A stretch of 20,622 nucleotides of DNA from Bacillota bacterium (GCA_023415335.1 JAEZLD010000165.1:1-20622), one strand, 5' to 3'; shown: positions 8,227-16,226, counted from the first letter of the stretch. The notes: a model not told the origin generated them from the letters alone. Made by a program: numbers and translations.

Positions 8227-8733
8227 TGTTGTTTAAGGATGTCCTTATTAGCAAAATCGACGATAGGACTGCTGTTACAGGTGTAGTGGGAGCAAGACCA
8301 CAGTTTATGAAGTGTGCTATGCTATCTCCTATATTGAGAACACAATGTCAGGAGATTCTCGTACATACAGGACAACATTATGATGAGAACATGTCAGATA
8401 TATTTTTTGATGAGCTTCATATACCAAAGCCGGATTATAACCTTAATATTGGCTCTGTCAGCCAGCAAGCTGCTTATACCTGTTGCTTACATAGTGGCAG
8501 GACTAAGAAGCTTTAATATGAGTATGCCAGAGGAACAGAACAGGTTACTGACAGACCATATCTCAAGTCTCCTTTTTTTACCAAGCCAGTCTGCGGAAAG
8601 AATTCTTAGGAATGAGATGGTAACGAGGCATATCTTTTTATCAGGGGATATAATGTATGATGCAGTCTTATGTTATTCCCATATTGCCCAGGAAAGAAGT
8701 GTGATAATCAAAAGACTTGGGATAGTTAAATAG
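8226..8733 (+). pseudogene. wecB: Broken UDP-GlcNAc 2-epimerase (wecB/mnaA)
   Basis: Remains of the enzyme that turns UDP-GlcNAc into UDP-ManNAc. The first part, from the ATG at 8226, reads VVGARPQFMK, then LVHTGQHYDENMSDIFF and PDYNLNIGS, typical of WecB residues 1-70. Near 8460 the homology jumps to another frame and continues as ASKLLIPVAYIVAGLRSFN, then MPEEQNRLLTDHIS, and on to GDIMYDAVL, ending at TAG 8731-8733. About 35-40 codons are missing at the jump, including the region that normally holds the GDTNS motif. Everything after about residue 185 of a usual 360-380 is gone. The normally conserved HVEAGLRS reads YIVAGLRS. The first 16 codons (8226-8273) do not look like WecB. The gene cannot make a working epimerase. 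Confidence 0.88.
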
Positions 8734-9273
8734 GTAAGAAAAGCTATCAGCATCATAAATCCGGATATACTTCATAGCCACTATGCAACCAGCTACGGAC
8801 TTCTTGGAAGGATGGCAGAGTTTCATCCGATGATAATATCTGCATGGGGAAGCGACATATATGATTTTCCTAAGGGATAAGCAAAGAAAAAGCTCCTTAA
8901 ATTTATACTTTCCGGCTCTGACAGAGTATGTTCTACAAGCACAGCTATGGCACAGGAGCTGAAAAAATATTATAATGGAAGGGTGGCTATAACTCCCTTA
9001 GGAGTTGACATGGAGAAGTTCTGCTGTAAAAGTCCTGTGGCTGCTTCAGATATAGGAGGCCTTAGGGAAATAGTGAAGGATGAATATAATGGGGTACTAT
9101 TTAAGATGCAAAATATAAACGACATGGTTGACAAAATAGATAAAATGCTTGAAGATAAGGAGAGAATGAAGCAATACTCTTTAAATGCTATTACCCTTGT
9201 AACGGAAAACTACAATTGGAATGATACAGCAGGAATTAAGGAAGCTATATATAATGAGTTAGTACGCGAATAA
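8734..9273 (+). pseudogene. Broken family 4 glycosyltransferase (GT4), first remnant
   Basis: It starts directly after the wecB TAG, in the same frame, with no start codon. The reading INPDILHSHYATSYGLLG, then MIISAWGSDIYDFPKG, is the N-terminal acceptor-domain region of GT4 enzymes. A TAA stop interrupts it at 8878-8880. The frame continues with SGSDRVCSTSTAMAQELKKYY and LGVDMEKFC, then jumps straight to PVAASDIGGLREIVKDEYNG, the end of the donor-binding domain, and ends at TAA 9271-9273. Missing are roughly the first 60 residues and well over 100 residues of the core, so it is non-functional. An internal ATG at 8947 keeps 108 residues open, but these are only the fused pieces. The clean join to the wecB piece points to successive deletions. 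Confidence 0.88.
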
Positions 9274-9434
9274 AAAAACAACCAGTGTGAGACTCTGCAC
9301 TGTCTAGTGGTCAGCATAACTAAAGAGACTTTATATGAAACAGTGAGTTTTAATAAAGTTTATTGTTTTATTGATTGGACAAGCTAAAGAAATTTAAAGT
9401 ACTAAATAATAACAGGGCTTAGGAGGGATGTTAA

Positions 9435-10685
9435 GTGTTTTTAAGAAGGATTTTTAATATTCTTCTGTATGTATTTGTAATGATAGTACCGGTTATGCCG
9501 CTTAAATCCAGGATAAAGGGGATACCTATGGCGCCGGACTTTGTAATAGGAGGACTGCTTATACTTACAGGCTTTCTTATACTGGCAATAGATTTTAAGA
9601 ATACCATGGAGGGCATAAGAAGGCTTATGAAAAGCCGCTATATGGCAGTATTGTCAGCTCTGGTGGTGTTGTTTGGATTTTTTTCTATTGTATCTCTTTC
9701 ATATGCAGGAAGCAAATCCCTTACAATAAGTGAGACCATGAGGTTTGCGGAATATGTGCTTATATTCTATTTCATACTGCTATACTGCGGAAAAAAGGAA
9801 ATAAAAAATGTATGCATACTGCTTTTATTAACCCTTTTGGCAGCTGGATTTTACGGACTGGTGCAGTTTGCACTGGGAACCTCAGAGTTTGCTAATTTTG
9901 AACTTCTTCCAGGAAAGGGAAGAATTTATTCCACCTTTGTAAACCCTAATTACTGGGGGGCTGCCGTAAACCTGGTGATATTTGTACCTATGTGCTTTGT
10001 TTTTGAGAGAAAAAGCTATGGAAAGGGATATATGGCGGGAGGCATACTATACTTTCTTGTAATGCTATCTAACCTGATACTCTCCTTTACTAAGGGTTCT
10101 TGGCTTGGTTTTACTTTAGGAGCGTTTGTGATATTTATTATAAGGTATAGAAGAGGACTGATATACCTTGCTGCCGGAGGGGCAGGAGCCGCCTTCATAG
10201 GTAAGATAAGAAACTATTTTATTGATGCTGTGACCTCAAAGACTCATTCCCTCAGCACAAGGGTTAGCCTTTGGAAAACAGGGCTTAAAATGTTTCAGGA
10301 GCATAAGCTTACTGGAGTGGGGAATGGTAATTATAACTATTATTACAACCAATATATAGAAAAGTACCCTGAGCTAAAGGTTCCGGGGGATGCATATACT
10401 GTTCATAACTCCTATATAAAAATGCTTGCAGAGCTTGGCATATTTGGGGCTATAGGTTTCACAGCTATTTATATTATGCTTGCAGGAATTGCAGTGAAGG
10501 TATATAGGAATTCTATAGGAAGCCTTAAGATATTGTCCCTTGCCCTTATAGGCTTCTGGGCGGCATATCTTTTCCAGAATTTCTCTAACAACCTTATATT
10601 CATACCCCAGCTTAATGTGTTTGCATGGATAGTCAGTGCAGCAATATATAAATGTTATATTTTACAAAACGAGGAGAGAGCTTGA
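9435..10685 (+). CDS. O-antigen ligase / polysaccharide polymerase-like membrane protein (Wzy/WaaL type)
   Basis: A 416-residue polytopic membrane protein with about 10-12 hydrophobic helices and a large extracytoplasmic loop at about 230-335, the shape of the O-antigen ligase/polymerase superfamily. It would join or polymerise undecaprenyl-linked oligosaccharides on the outer face of the membrane. Family-like landmarks are NPNYWGA (170-176), SFTKGSWLG, TGVGNGNY (293-300) and VHNSYI (323-328), with the His-Asn-Ser of the periplasmic loop followed by LAELGIFG. Translation starts at GTG 9435, set by AGGAGGG (9421-9427) 7 nt upstream; a nearer ATG at 9428 is out of frame. The stop TGA overlaps the next ATG by one base (TGATG), so the two are coupled. 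Ligase versus polymerase cannot be decided. Confidence 0.85.
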   Translation: MFLRRIFNILLYVFVMIVPVMPLKSRIKGIPMAPDFVIGGLLILTGFLILAIDFKNTMEGIRRLMKSRYMAVLSALVVLFGFFSIVSLSYAGSKSLTISETMRFAEYVLIFYFILLYCGKKEIKNVCILLLLTLLAAGFYGLVQFALGTSEFANFELLPGKGRIYSTFVNPNYWGAAVNLVIFVPMCFVFERKSYGKGYMAGGILYFLVMLSNLILSFTKGSWLGFTLGAFVIFIIRYRRGLIYLAAGGAGAAFIGKIRNYFIDAVTSKTHSLSTRVSLWKTGLKMFQEHKLTGVGNGNYNYYYNQYIEKYPELKVPGDAYTVHNSYIKMLAELGIFGAIGFTAIYIMLAGIAVKVYRNSIGSLKILSLALIGFWAAYLFQNFSNNLIFIPQLNVFAWIVSAAIYKCYILQNEERA

Positions 10686-12022
10686 TGGATGCATATGTTG
10701 AAAAAATAAAACCTGAGTGCAGCAGGGTTGCTGTTTTTGGACAGGGGTTTGTGGGACTGCCATTATCCCTGAGCTTTGCCATGAGGGGCTGCAACGTCAC
10801 TGGTGTTGATGTAATAGAGGACTTAGTATCAGATATTAATAATGGAATAACCCATCATACAGAAAAATATAAGGGTAAGGGCATACAGGAAATACTAAGG
10901 GAACAGCTTAGGTCAGGCAGATACAAGGCTACAGATTCTATGCAGGAGGCCATGAGGAAATGCAGTAATGTAATAGTTACTGTGGGAATACCTATACTAA
11001 ATGGAAAAGAGAGCTATAAGGAACTGGATTCCTGTATAGCTGTCATAGGGGAAAACCTTAAAAAGGATGATCTTGTAGTAATAAGAAGTACTGTGATACC
11101 AGGCACTACTGAGGAAAGAATTCTCCCAATGCTAGAGAAAAAATCGGGACTTAAGGCAGGAGTTGACTTTTACCTGGGCTATTCATCTGAGAGAATTGCA
11201 GAGGGAAATGCCTTTGAGGAGTTTGCACACATGCCTACTATATGTGCAGGAATAAATGAGGAAAGCTCCTATAGAACAAAGGAGCTGCTGTCCATTGTCT
11301 GTAAGGAGGAGGTGCACATTGCCAGTAACATAAAGGTGGTTGAGACAGCAAAGGTATTTGAGAACGTGCAGAGGGATGTAAACATAGCAATGGTACAGGA
11401 ATTTGCAAGGTTTGCAGAGGGCATGGACATAGACATATTTGAGATAATAAAGCTGGCTAACACTCATAAGAGGGTAAAGCTTCTTACCCCTGGACCTGGA
11501 GTAGGAGGGTACTGTATTCCTAATGCATACTATTATTTAAAGCCTAAGGCTCAGGAAACGGGTGTAGAATTGGAACTGCTGGCACTTTCCAGAAAGAAGA
11601 ACGAAAGCCTTCCTGAAATAATGGTAGGCATGCTGGAGAAGGAATTGGAGAGAAGAGGCATGAAGCTTCATGGGGCCAAGGTTGCTGTTTTGGGAATAGC
11701 AATGAAGGATTACTCCAACGATGACAGAATCAGTCCTCCTATACACATTATTAAAAGGCTGCAGGAGCTTGGCGCAAGGGTAAGTGCATATGATCCGGTG
11801 GTTCCATCACAGTATGACTTCAAGGTTTCAACACTTAAGGAGGCTTTGGAGAATGCAGATGGTGTTATGATACTTGCGAAACAGGATGAGTTTGATACAA
11901 TAACTCCCCAATACCTTATTGGACAAATAAATAAAAATGCTGTTATTGTAGATACTAAAAACCTGTTGACCAGGTTTAAAAAGGTGCTGACATATAATGG
12001 TATAAGCTATAGATCCATATAG
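10685..12022 (+). CDS. UDP-sugar 6-dehydrogenase (WecC/UDP-ManNAc dehydrogenase-like)
   Basis: An NAD-dependent four-electron dehydrogenase that converts a UDP-sugar to its uronic acid. The 445 residues give the three usual domains: an N-terminal Rossmann fold with VFGQGFVGLPLS (15-26) and GVDVI, STVIPGTTE in the middle, and the central helix with VETAKVFEN (Lys223). The catalytic cysteine is Cys277 in GPGVGGYCIPNAYYYL, and the C-terminal UDP-binding domain starts near VAVLGIAMKD. The usual GGHCIPxDPYYL reads GGYCIPNAYYYL here, a noticeable variation. The ATG at 10685 shares one base with the preceding stop and has GAGGAG at 10671-10676; the in-frame TTG at 10652 is inside the upstream gene. 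Its overall form and the wecB and tagA neighbours suggest UDP-ManNAc as substrate, but UDP-glucose or UDP-GlcNAc is not excluded. Confidence 0.88.
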   Translation: MDAYVEKIKPECSRVAVFGQGFVGLPLSLSFAMRGCNVTGVDVIEDLVSDINNGITHHTEKYKGKGIQEILREQLRSGRYKATDSMQEAMRKCSNVIVTVGIPILNGKESYKELDSCIAVIGENLKKDDLVVIRSTVIPGTTEERILPMLEKKSGLKAGVDFYLGYSSERIAEGNAFEEFAHMPTICAGINEESSYRTKELLSIVCKEEVHIASNIKVVETAKVFENVQRDVNIAMVQEFARFAEGMDIDIFEIIKLANTHKRVKLLTPGPGVGGYCIPNAYYYLKPKAQETGVELELLALSRKKNESLPEIMVGMLEKELERRGMKLHGAKVAVLGIAMKDYSNDDRISPPIHIIKRLQELGARVSAYDPVVPSQYDFKVSTLKEALENADGVMILAKQDEFDTITPQYLIGQINKNAVIVDTKNLLTRFKKVLTYNGISYRSI

Positions 12023-12151
12023 TACTTTCTTTATAACGGGGTTGCCTTTAAATAGAAACCAATGTATATTAAGAGCAGTGAGGTTCCGCTAATGGAATGA
12101 GCTTTATATACCTGGGAGTAATTGGGGGCAGCTCCATTTGTATTGGAGGAT

Positions 12152-12596
12152 ATGCCTTTGAAACTGCTTTTTTAACCCAGTACTTTCCACCAGAGGTAGT
12201 GGCGCCTCAAAGCCGTATATATGAATTTGCCAAAGAGCTTAAGGGGAGAGGCCGTATGTGATATCCTCCTTTGACTGTACAGTTATTCCTCTGAAGAATA
12301 TAGAACTGTTTAAAGGAGCACTTCCTTCAAAGATGTTTGAAGCTATGTCATGCCAGGTGCCTATAGTGCTTTCGGCAGATGGTGAGGCGCGAAGGCTTTT
12401 AGAGGGGGCAGGAGGAGGAATATATGTAGAGCCTGAGAGACCTGGGCTTATGGCCCAGGCTATACTGGAGCTGTATAAGAATCCTTCTCTTAGTAAGGCT
12501 ATGGGAAGCAGCGGCAGGTGTTTTGTGGAAAGGAATTATGAGAGGAAGTCTATTGCCATCAGGCTGGAGAAAATAATAGAGGGACACATTAAGTAG
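12152..12596 (+). pseudogene. Broken family 4 glycosyltransferase (WbuB-like), second remnant
   Basis: The N-terminal signature FLTQYFPPEVVAPQSR, then IYEFAKELKGRG, lies at about 12166-12255 and then hits a stop at 12259. The C-terminal part resumes in another frame from 12258 with SSFDCTVIPLKNIELFKGA, LPSKMFEAMSCQVPIVLSAD and GGGIYVEPERPG, ending at TAA... of the frame at 12596. About 250 residues of the middle are absent. An ATG at 12152 would give MPLKLLF and then a stop; one extra T in the T6 tract at 12168-12173 would restore the family start MPLKLLFLTQYFPPE. A 1-bp loss there is therefore likely. An alternative in-frame ATG at 12097 gives only an unlikely 54-residue peptide. No promoter or other gene is evident in 12023-12151. 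Confidence 0.85.
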
Positions 12597-12612
12597 ATCG
12601 GGAGGAGAGTAT

Positions 12613-13722
12613 ATGAATGTACTTCACATAATAAGCGGAGGAGAAAAGGGAGGTTCAAAAAACCACCTGCTTTCCCTGGCAGAGGGATTAAAACTAAGGG
12701 AAGGTATAAGATGCATAATAGTATGCCTCCTTAATGGCCCATTATATGAGGAGGCAAAGGCCAGAGGACTTGACATAAGGCTCATACCTCAGAAAAGCAG
12801 GCTGGATTTAAGCTGTATAGAGGGGATAAAGAAAATTTGCCAGAATGAGAATATAGACATAGTAAATTGCCATGGAGGCAGGGCGAACTTTGCCGGTTAT
12901 TATCTTATGAAGAAATACAAGGCTATATATGTAAGCACTATACACAGTGACTATAAGGAGGACTACAGAGGAAATCTTTACAAAACCATTGTGTTTTCAA
13001 ATCTGAATAAAAGGGTGCTAAAATCCTTTGATTATTATATAACCGTATCCCAAAGTTTTAAGGACATGCTTGTGGATAGAGGCTTTAACCCTCATAAGAT
13101 ATTTGTGGTATATAATGGTATAGACTTTTCTAAGGCTATCAAAAAGCTGGACAGAGGCTGCATAGTGGAGGAGAAGGGGTTACCTACGGCTGCAAGCTAT
13201 GTAACCTTTGTGGCAAGGTTTCATCCTGTGAAGGGTCATAAGGTATTTCTTGATGCCTGCAGTATGGTGCTAAAGGAACTTAGGGACGTGATATTTATAC
13301 TGGTAGGAGACGGTTCCATCAGAGTAGATCTGGAAGCCTACTCCAGAGAGCTTGGCATAAGTAACAGGGTTTTCTTTGCAGGCTTTAAGAAGCCGGATGA
13401 ATATATTTATATATCTGATTTTACAATAGTAGCCTCATATACTGAAAGCTTTCCACTGACAATATTGGAATCAGCAATGTATAACAAAACGGTGGTATCC
13501 ACTGAGGTTGGAGGAGTAGATAAGGTTATAGAAGATGGTGTTACCGGATATCTGGTAAAGCCGGGAGACAGTAGGGCAATGGCAGATAAAATGCTTACAC
13601 TGCTAAATGATGGGACAATCTGTAGGAGGCTTGGAGAAAGCCTTGGGTATAAAGCAAGGAAGAGCTTTGGAATTGATAGCTTCCTGGAGCAGTACATGCT
13701 TATATACAACTCAATTATATAG
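12613..13722 (+). CDS. Family 4 glycosyltransferase (GT-B fold)
   Basis: An intact 369-residue retaining glycosyltransferase working on the cytoplasmic face. The acceptor-side domain begins with VLHIISGGEKGGSKNHLLSL (3-22), the glycine-rich loop typical of GT4, followed by NCHGGRANFAGY and the linker VYNGIDF. The donor-binding domain has FVARFHPVKGHK and GDGSIRVDLEAYSRELGI. The E-x7-E motif is TESFPLTILESA, with Glu278 and Glu286, followed by EVGGVDKVIEDGVTGYLV. The length is normal and all key parts are present. GGAGGAGAG (12601-12609) precedes the ATG. It starts 16 nt after the second GT4 remnant, and the tagA-like gene follows 15 nt after its stop, so the two form one unit. Donor and acceptor sugars are unknown. 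Confidence 0.9.
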   Translation: MNVLHIISGGEKGGSKNHLLSLAEGLKLREGIRCIIVCLLNGPLYEEAKARGLDIRLIPQKSRLDLSCIEGIKKICQNENIDIVNCHGGRANFAGYYLMKKYKAIYVSTIHSDYKEDYRGNLYKTIVFSNLNKRVLKSFDYYITVSQSFKDMLVDRGFNPHKIFVVYNGIDFSKAIKKLDRGCIVEEKGLPTAASYVTFVARFHPVKGHKVFLDACSMVLKELRDVIFILVGDGSIRVDLEAYSRELGISNRVFFAGFKKPDEYIYISDFTIVASYTESFPLTILESAMYNKTVVSTEVGGVDKVIEDGVTGYLVKPGDSRAMADKMLTLLNDGTICRRLGESLGYKARKSFGIDSFLEQYMLIYNSII

Positions 13723-13737
13723 TTACTGGAGGATAAA

Positions 13738-14454
13738 ATGGAGAAGGAGAAATATCTGGGAGTGGATGTGTGCTGTCTGGATATGAAGACAGCAATAGAT
13801 GAGGTAGACAGAATAATAGAAAGAAGGGTTCCATCCTTTGTGGTGGCCATAAATCCTGAGAAGCTTATAAAGGCAGATAATGACCCTCAGCTTAAGGAGC
13901 TTCTAAACTCAGCAACCATACAGATTGCTGATGGAGTTGGGGTTCTTATGGCATCAAAACTTAAGGGGGGACATATAAAAGCAAGGGTTACCGGAATAGA
14001 TTTAATGCAGGGAATATGCCGCAGGTCAGCAGAGAAGGGCTACAGGGTATTTCTGTTGGGTGCTAAGCCGGGAGTGGCTGAAATGGCAGGTCAGATACTT
14101 AAGGAAAGATACAAGGGACTCAGCATAGTAGGAGTGCAGGATGGATATTTTAAGGATGATAAGGAAGCTGTATACAAAATCAAGAGTGCTTCCCCGGACG
14201 TAGTATTTGTTGCTATGGGAAGTCCCAAGCAGGAGTACTGGATAAAGAAGAACATGAATGAAATTGGGGCTTCTCTCTATATGGGAGTGGGGGGAAGCTA
14301 TGATGTAATATGTGGAAACATACAGAGAGCTCCCCAGTGGATGTGCAAGGCAGGGCTTGAGTGGCTGTTCAGGCTTATGAAGGAGCCTTGGAGGTATAAA
14401 AGGATGCTTGTACTGCCAGGGTTTCTTATTAAAGCAGCATTAAGGAAGGAATAA
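13738..14454 (+). CDS. tagA: WecG/TagA/CpsF family glycosyltransferase
   Basis: The family (GT26) transfers ManNAc or ManNAcA to undecaprenyl-PP-GlcNAc, an early linkage step in wall teichoic acid and related glycans, on the cytoplasmic membrane face. The 238 residues include the DGVGV motif with Asp65, which matches the proposed catalytic Asp65 of the characterised TagA. TGIDLM, RVFLLGAKPGVAE, VFVAMGSPKQEYWI and GVGGSYDVICG follow, and the C-terminal appendage QRAPQWMCKAGLEWLFRL is intact. The position of TagA Thr37 is Ala37 here (VVAINPE), judging from an ungapped alignment made from memory. The ribosome binding site GGAGG lies just before the ATG. It is the last gene before a gap with a new promoter. 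UDP-ManNAc, its expected donor, would need an epimerase from elsewhere because wecB in this cluster is broken. Confidence 0.93.
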   Translation: MEKEKYLGVDVCCLDMKTAIDEVDRIIERRVPSFVVAINPEKLIKADNDPQLKELLNSATIQIADGVGVLMASKLKGGHIKARVTGIDLMQGICRRSAEKGYRVFLLGAKPGVAEMAGQILKERYKGLSIVGVQDGYFKDDKEAVYKIKSASPDVVFVAMGSPKQEYWIKKNMNEIGASLYMGVGGSYDVICGNIQRAPQWMCKAGLEWLFRLMKEPWRYKRMLVLPGFLIKAALRKE

Positions 14455-14529
14455 TTTTTGTTATTCTACATGAATGACAGGCCCTGTTTATGTCAATAAT
14501 TTCAGAAATACGAATTAATATCTTGTTTG

Positions 14530-14558
14530 TTGAAAGCACAGGGTGGTTGCTTTATAAT
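14530..14558 (+). promoter_or_regulatory. Strong sigma-A promoter of murJ
   Basis: TTGAAA (14530-14535), a 17-nt spacer and TATAAT (14553-14558), so only one base from consensus overall. The start point would be near 14565. An inverted repeat AAAGCA (14533-14538) ... TGCTTT (14548-14553) spans the region between the two boxes and overlaps both. I saw no clear terminator in 14455-14529. Confidence 0.7.
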
Positions 14559-14590
14559 AAGTGGATAGCATGTTGAAAGGAAGAAAATTC

Positions 14591-16174
14591 ATGGAAGTTA
14601 ATAATAAAGGAAAGTTCAATCTTAAGAAGGCTACCTTTTATGTCATGATAATACTAGCATTCAGCAGGGTTCTTGGAATGGTCAGGGAAATGGTCATAGC
14701 CAATACATATGGAAGTGGAATGCAATCTGATGCCTTCTATGCTGCCTTTACCATACCTGATTTGATGTATGATCTTTTGGTAGCAGGAGCCTTAAGCTCA
14801 GGCTTTATGCCTGTGTTTAATTCCTTTCTTTCTAGGGATGATGAGGAAGGGGCATGGAAATCTGCTAGTGTTTTCATTACTGTTGCAGTGATTTTTATAT
14901 TATCCTTTAATGTCATTGGTGTCCTATTTGCCCAGTGGCTTGTGCCGCTTGTATCATATGGAAGCCTCAGCGACCCTGAGGAATTTGCACTTACAGTAAA
15001 GCTTACACGTATAATGTTTTCTGCAGTAACCTTTACTGTGCTGGCAGGGGTATCTAAGGGAATACTGGAATCCTATAAGTCTTTTGTTGTCCCAGCCTTA
15101 GGACCTGTGATTTACAATCTTGGTTTTATATTTGGAGCAATAGTACTAGGAAGGTTTTTTGGAATAGAAGGCTTATGTGCAGGTGTAGTTATAGGAGCCA
15201 TAGGCAATTTATGTATACAGCTGCCTAAATTTACGAGTGTTGGAAGGCGTTTTAAGCTCAGCCTTGATACACATAACGAGGGGTTTAAGGAAATGATGAT
15301 GCTTATGATTCCTGCCCTCATAGCATTAGCTGTAAACAGACTGAACCTAGTAATAAACCAGAACGTTGTATCCTTCCTTGAAGAGGGTAGCCGTACAGAG
15401 CTCAGATATGCTCAGAGGCTAATGATGCTTCCGGTAGGTATATTTGGTGCTGGAGTTATGACGACCATATTCCCTACTATGAATGCACAGATAGCAACTG
15501 AAAGATATGAGGACTTTAAGGATACCCTGTCCCAGGGAATAAGAAATGCCCTTTTCCTTACAATACCCAGTGCAATAGGGCTTATGGTACTTAATTTTCC
15601 TATTGTAAGGCTTCTGTTTTTAAGCGGTAAGTTTACAGAGTATAATGTTTCAAAGACTGGCCTTGCACTTTCTTTTTACGCCTTTGGAGTAATTGGTAAT
15701 GCAATAGTTCCTATACTTATAAGAGGCTTTTATTCAAGGCACGATACAAAGACTCCACTTGGAGTAGGTATACTGGTGGTGCTTGCCAATCTGGTGCTTA
15801 ATATAGCTTTTGTAAAGTACACAAACCTGGGAGTAGGAGGAGTAGCTTTTACAAGCTCTGCAGTGGCATTTCTTGAGATGGTAGTACTTTATGCTATACT
15901 TTCAATAAAGATGCATGGTATGCGGGGCAGGGAGATTTTAACCACAGTATGGAAAGCTTGCATAGCTGCCTTTGCTATGGGAGGAGCAGCATATGTAGCT
16001 TCTGAATTTGTTGAAGGTAAGCTTGGAACTGCTACAAAAACGGCACAGCTTATTGATGTTGTGGTGCCTGTAGGCCTGGGCATATTGGTTTACTTTATAG
16101 TTGCCTCCATTTTAAAAATGCCAGAGCTGGAATTCTTCCTGGGAGCTATTAAGAAAAAAATAAAAAGAGCATAG
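14591..16174 (+). CDS. murJ: MurJ/MviN lipid II flippase family protein
   Basis: An integral membrane protein of the MOP superfamily that moves undecaprenyl-linked precursors, classically lipid II, to the outer face. The 527 residues form about 14 hydrophobic helices. Early on come FSRVLGMVREMVIANTYG and SDAFYAAFTIPD, the MurJ signature with its conserved Arg and Asp residues. Later PVGIFGAGVMTTIFPTM, RLLFLSGKFT and the IRGFYSRHDTKTP loop follow, all typical of MurJ. The start is the ATG at 14591, with AAAGGAAG just upstream; an in-frame GTG at 14561 would precede the predicted transcript start. It has its own promoter and terminator. Located at the end of a polysaccharide cluster that shows no Wzx gene, it could also carry the cluster's own glycan. 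That role is an inference. Confidence 0.93.
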   Translation: MEVNNKGKFNLKKATFYVMIILAFSRVLGMVREMVIANTYGSGMQSDAFYAAFTIPDLMYDLLVAGALSSGFMPVFNSFLSRDDEEGAWKSASVFITVAVIFILSFNVIGVLFAQWLVPLVSYGSLSDPEEFALTVKLTRIMFSAVTFTVLAGVSKGILESYKSFVVPALGPVIYNLGFIFGAIVLGRFFGIEGLCAGVVIGAIGNLCIQLPKFTSVGRRFKLSLDTHNEGFKEMMMLMIPALIALAVNRLNLVINQNVVSFLEEGSRTELRYAQRLMMLPVGIFGAGVMTTIFPTMNAQIATERYEDFKDTLSQGIRNALFLTIPSAIGLMVLNFPIVRLLFLSGKFTEYNVSKTGLALSFYAFGVIGNAIVPILIRGFYSRHDTKTPLGVGILVVLANLVLNIAFVKYTNLGVGGVAFTSSAVAFLEMVVLYAILSIKMHGMRGREILTTVWKACIAAFAMGGAAYVASEFVEGKLGTATKTAQLIDVVVPVGLGILVYFIVASILKMPELEFFLGAIKKKIKRA

Positions 16175-16188
16175 AATTAGTATGAAGG

Positions 16189-16226
16189 AAAGCAGACATG
16201 CATGAATAAAGCATGTCTGCTTTTTT
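16189..16226 (+). terminator. Rho-independent terminator after murJ
   Basis: AAAGCAGACATGC (16189-16201) pairs perfectly with GCATGTCTGCTTT (16211-16223), a 13-bp stem with a 9-nt loop and a T6 run. It starts 15 nt after the murJ stop. It is a clear terminator. Confidence 0.92.

Noticed and set aside
9283..9302. Hairpin CAGTG/CACTG after the first GT4 remnant as a terminator.
   Set aside because: The stem is only 5 bp and no T-run follows. The rest of 9274-9434 shows no convincing promoter, only weakly spaced TTGATT or TTGGAC boxes.
12097..12261. Separate 54-residue gene starting at ATG 12097.
   Set aside because: It has no ribosome binding site, and its second half is plainly the N-terminus of a GT4 enzyme; the first half is best explained as out-of-frame upstream sequence.
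14465..14495. TGACA...TGTCA with inner ACAGGCCCTGT as a terminator after tagA.
   Set aside because: The inner stem would leave a 1-nt loop, the outer stem is 5 bp, and no T-run follows.
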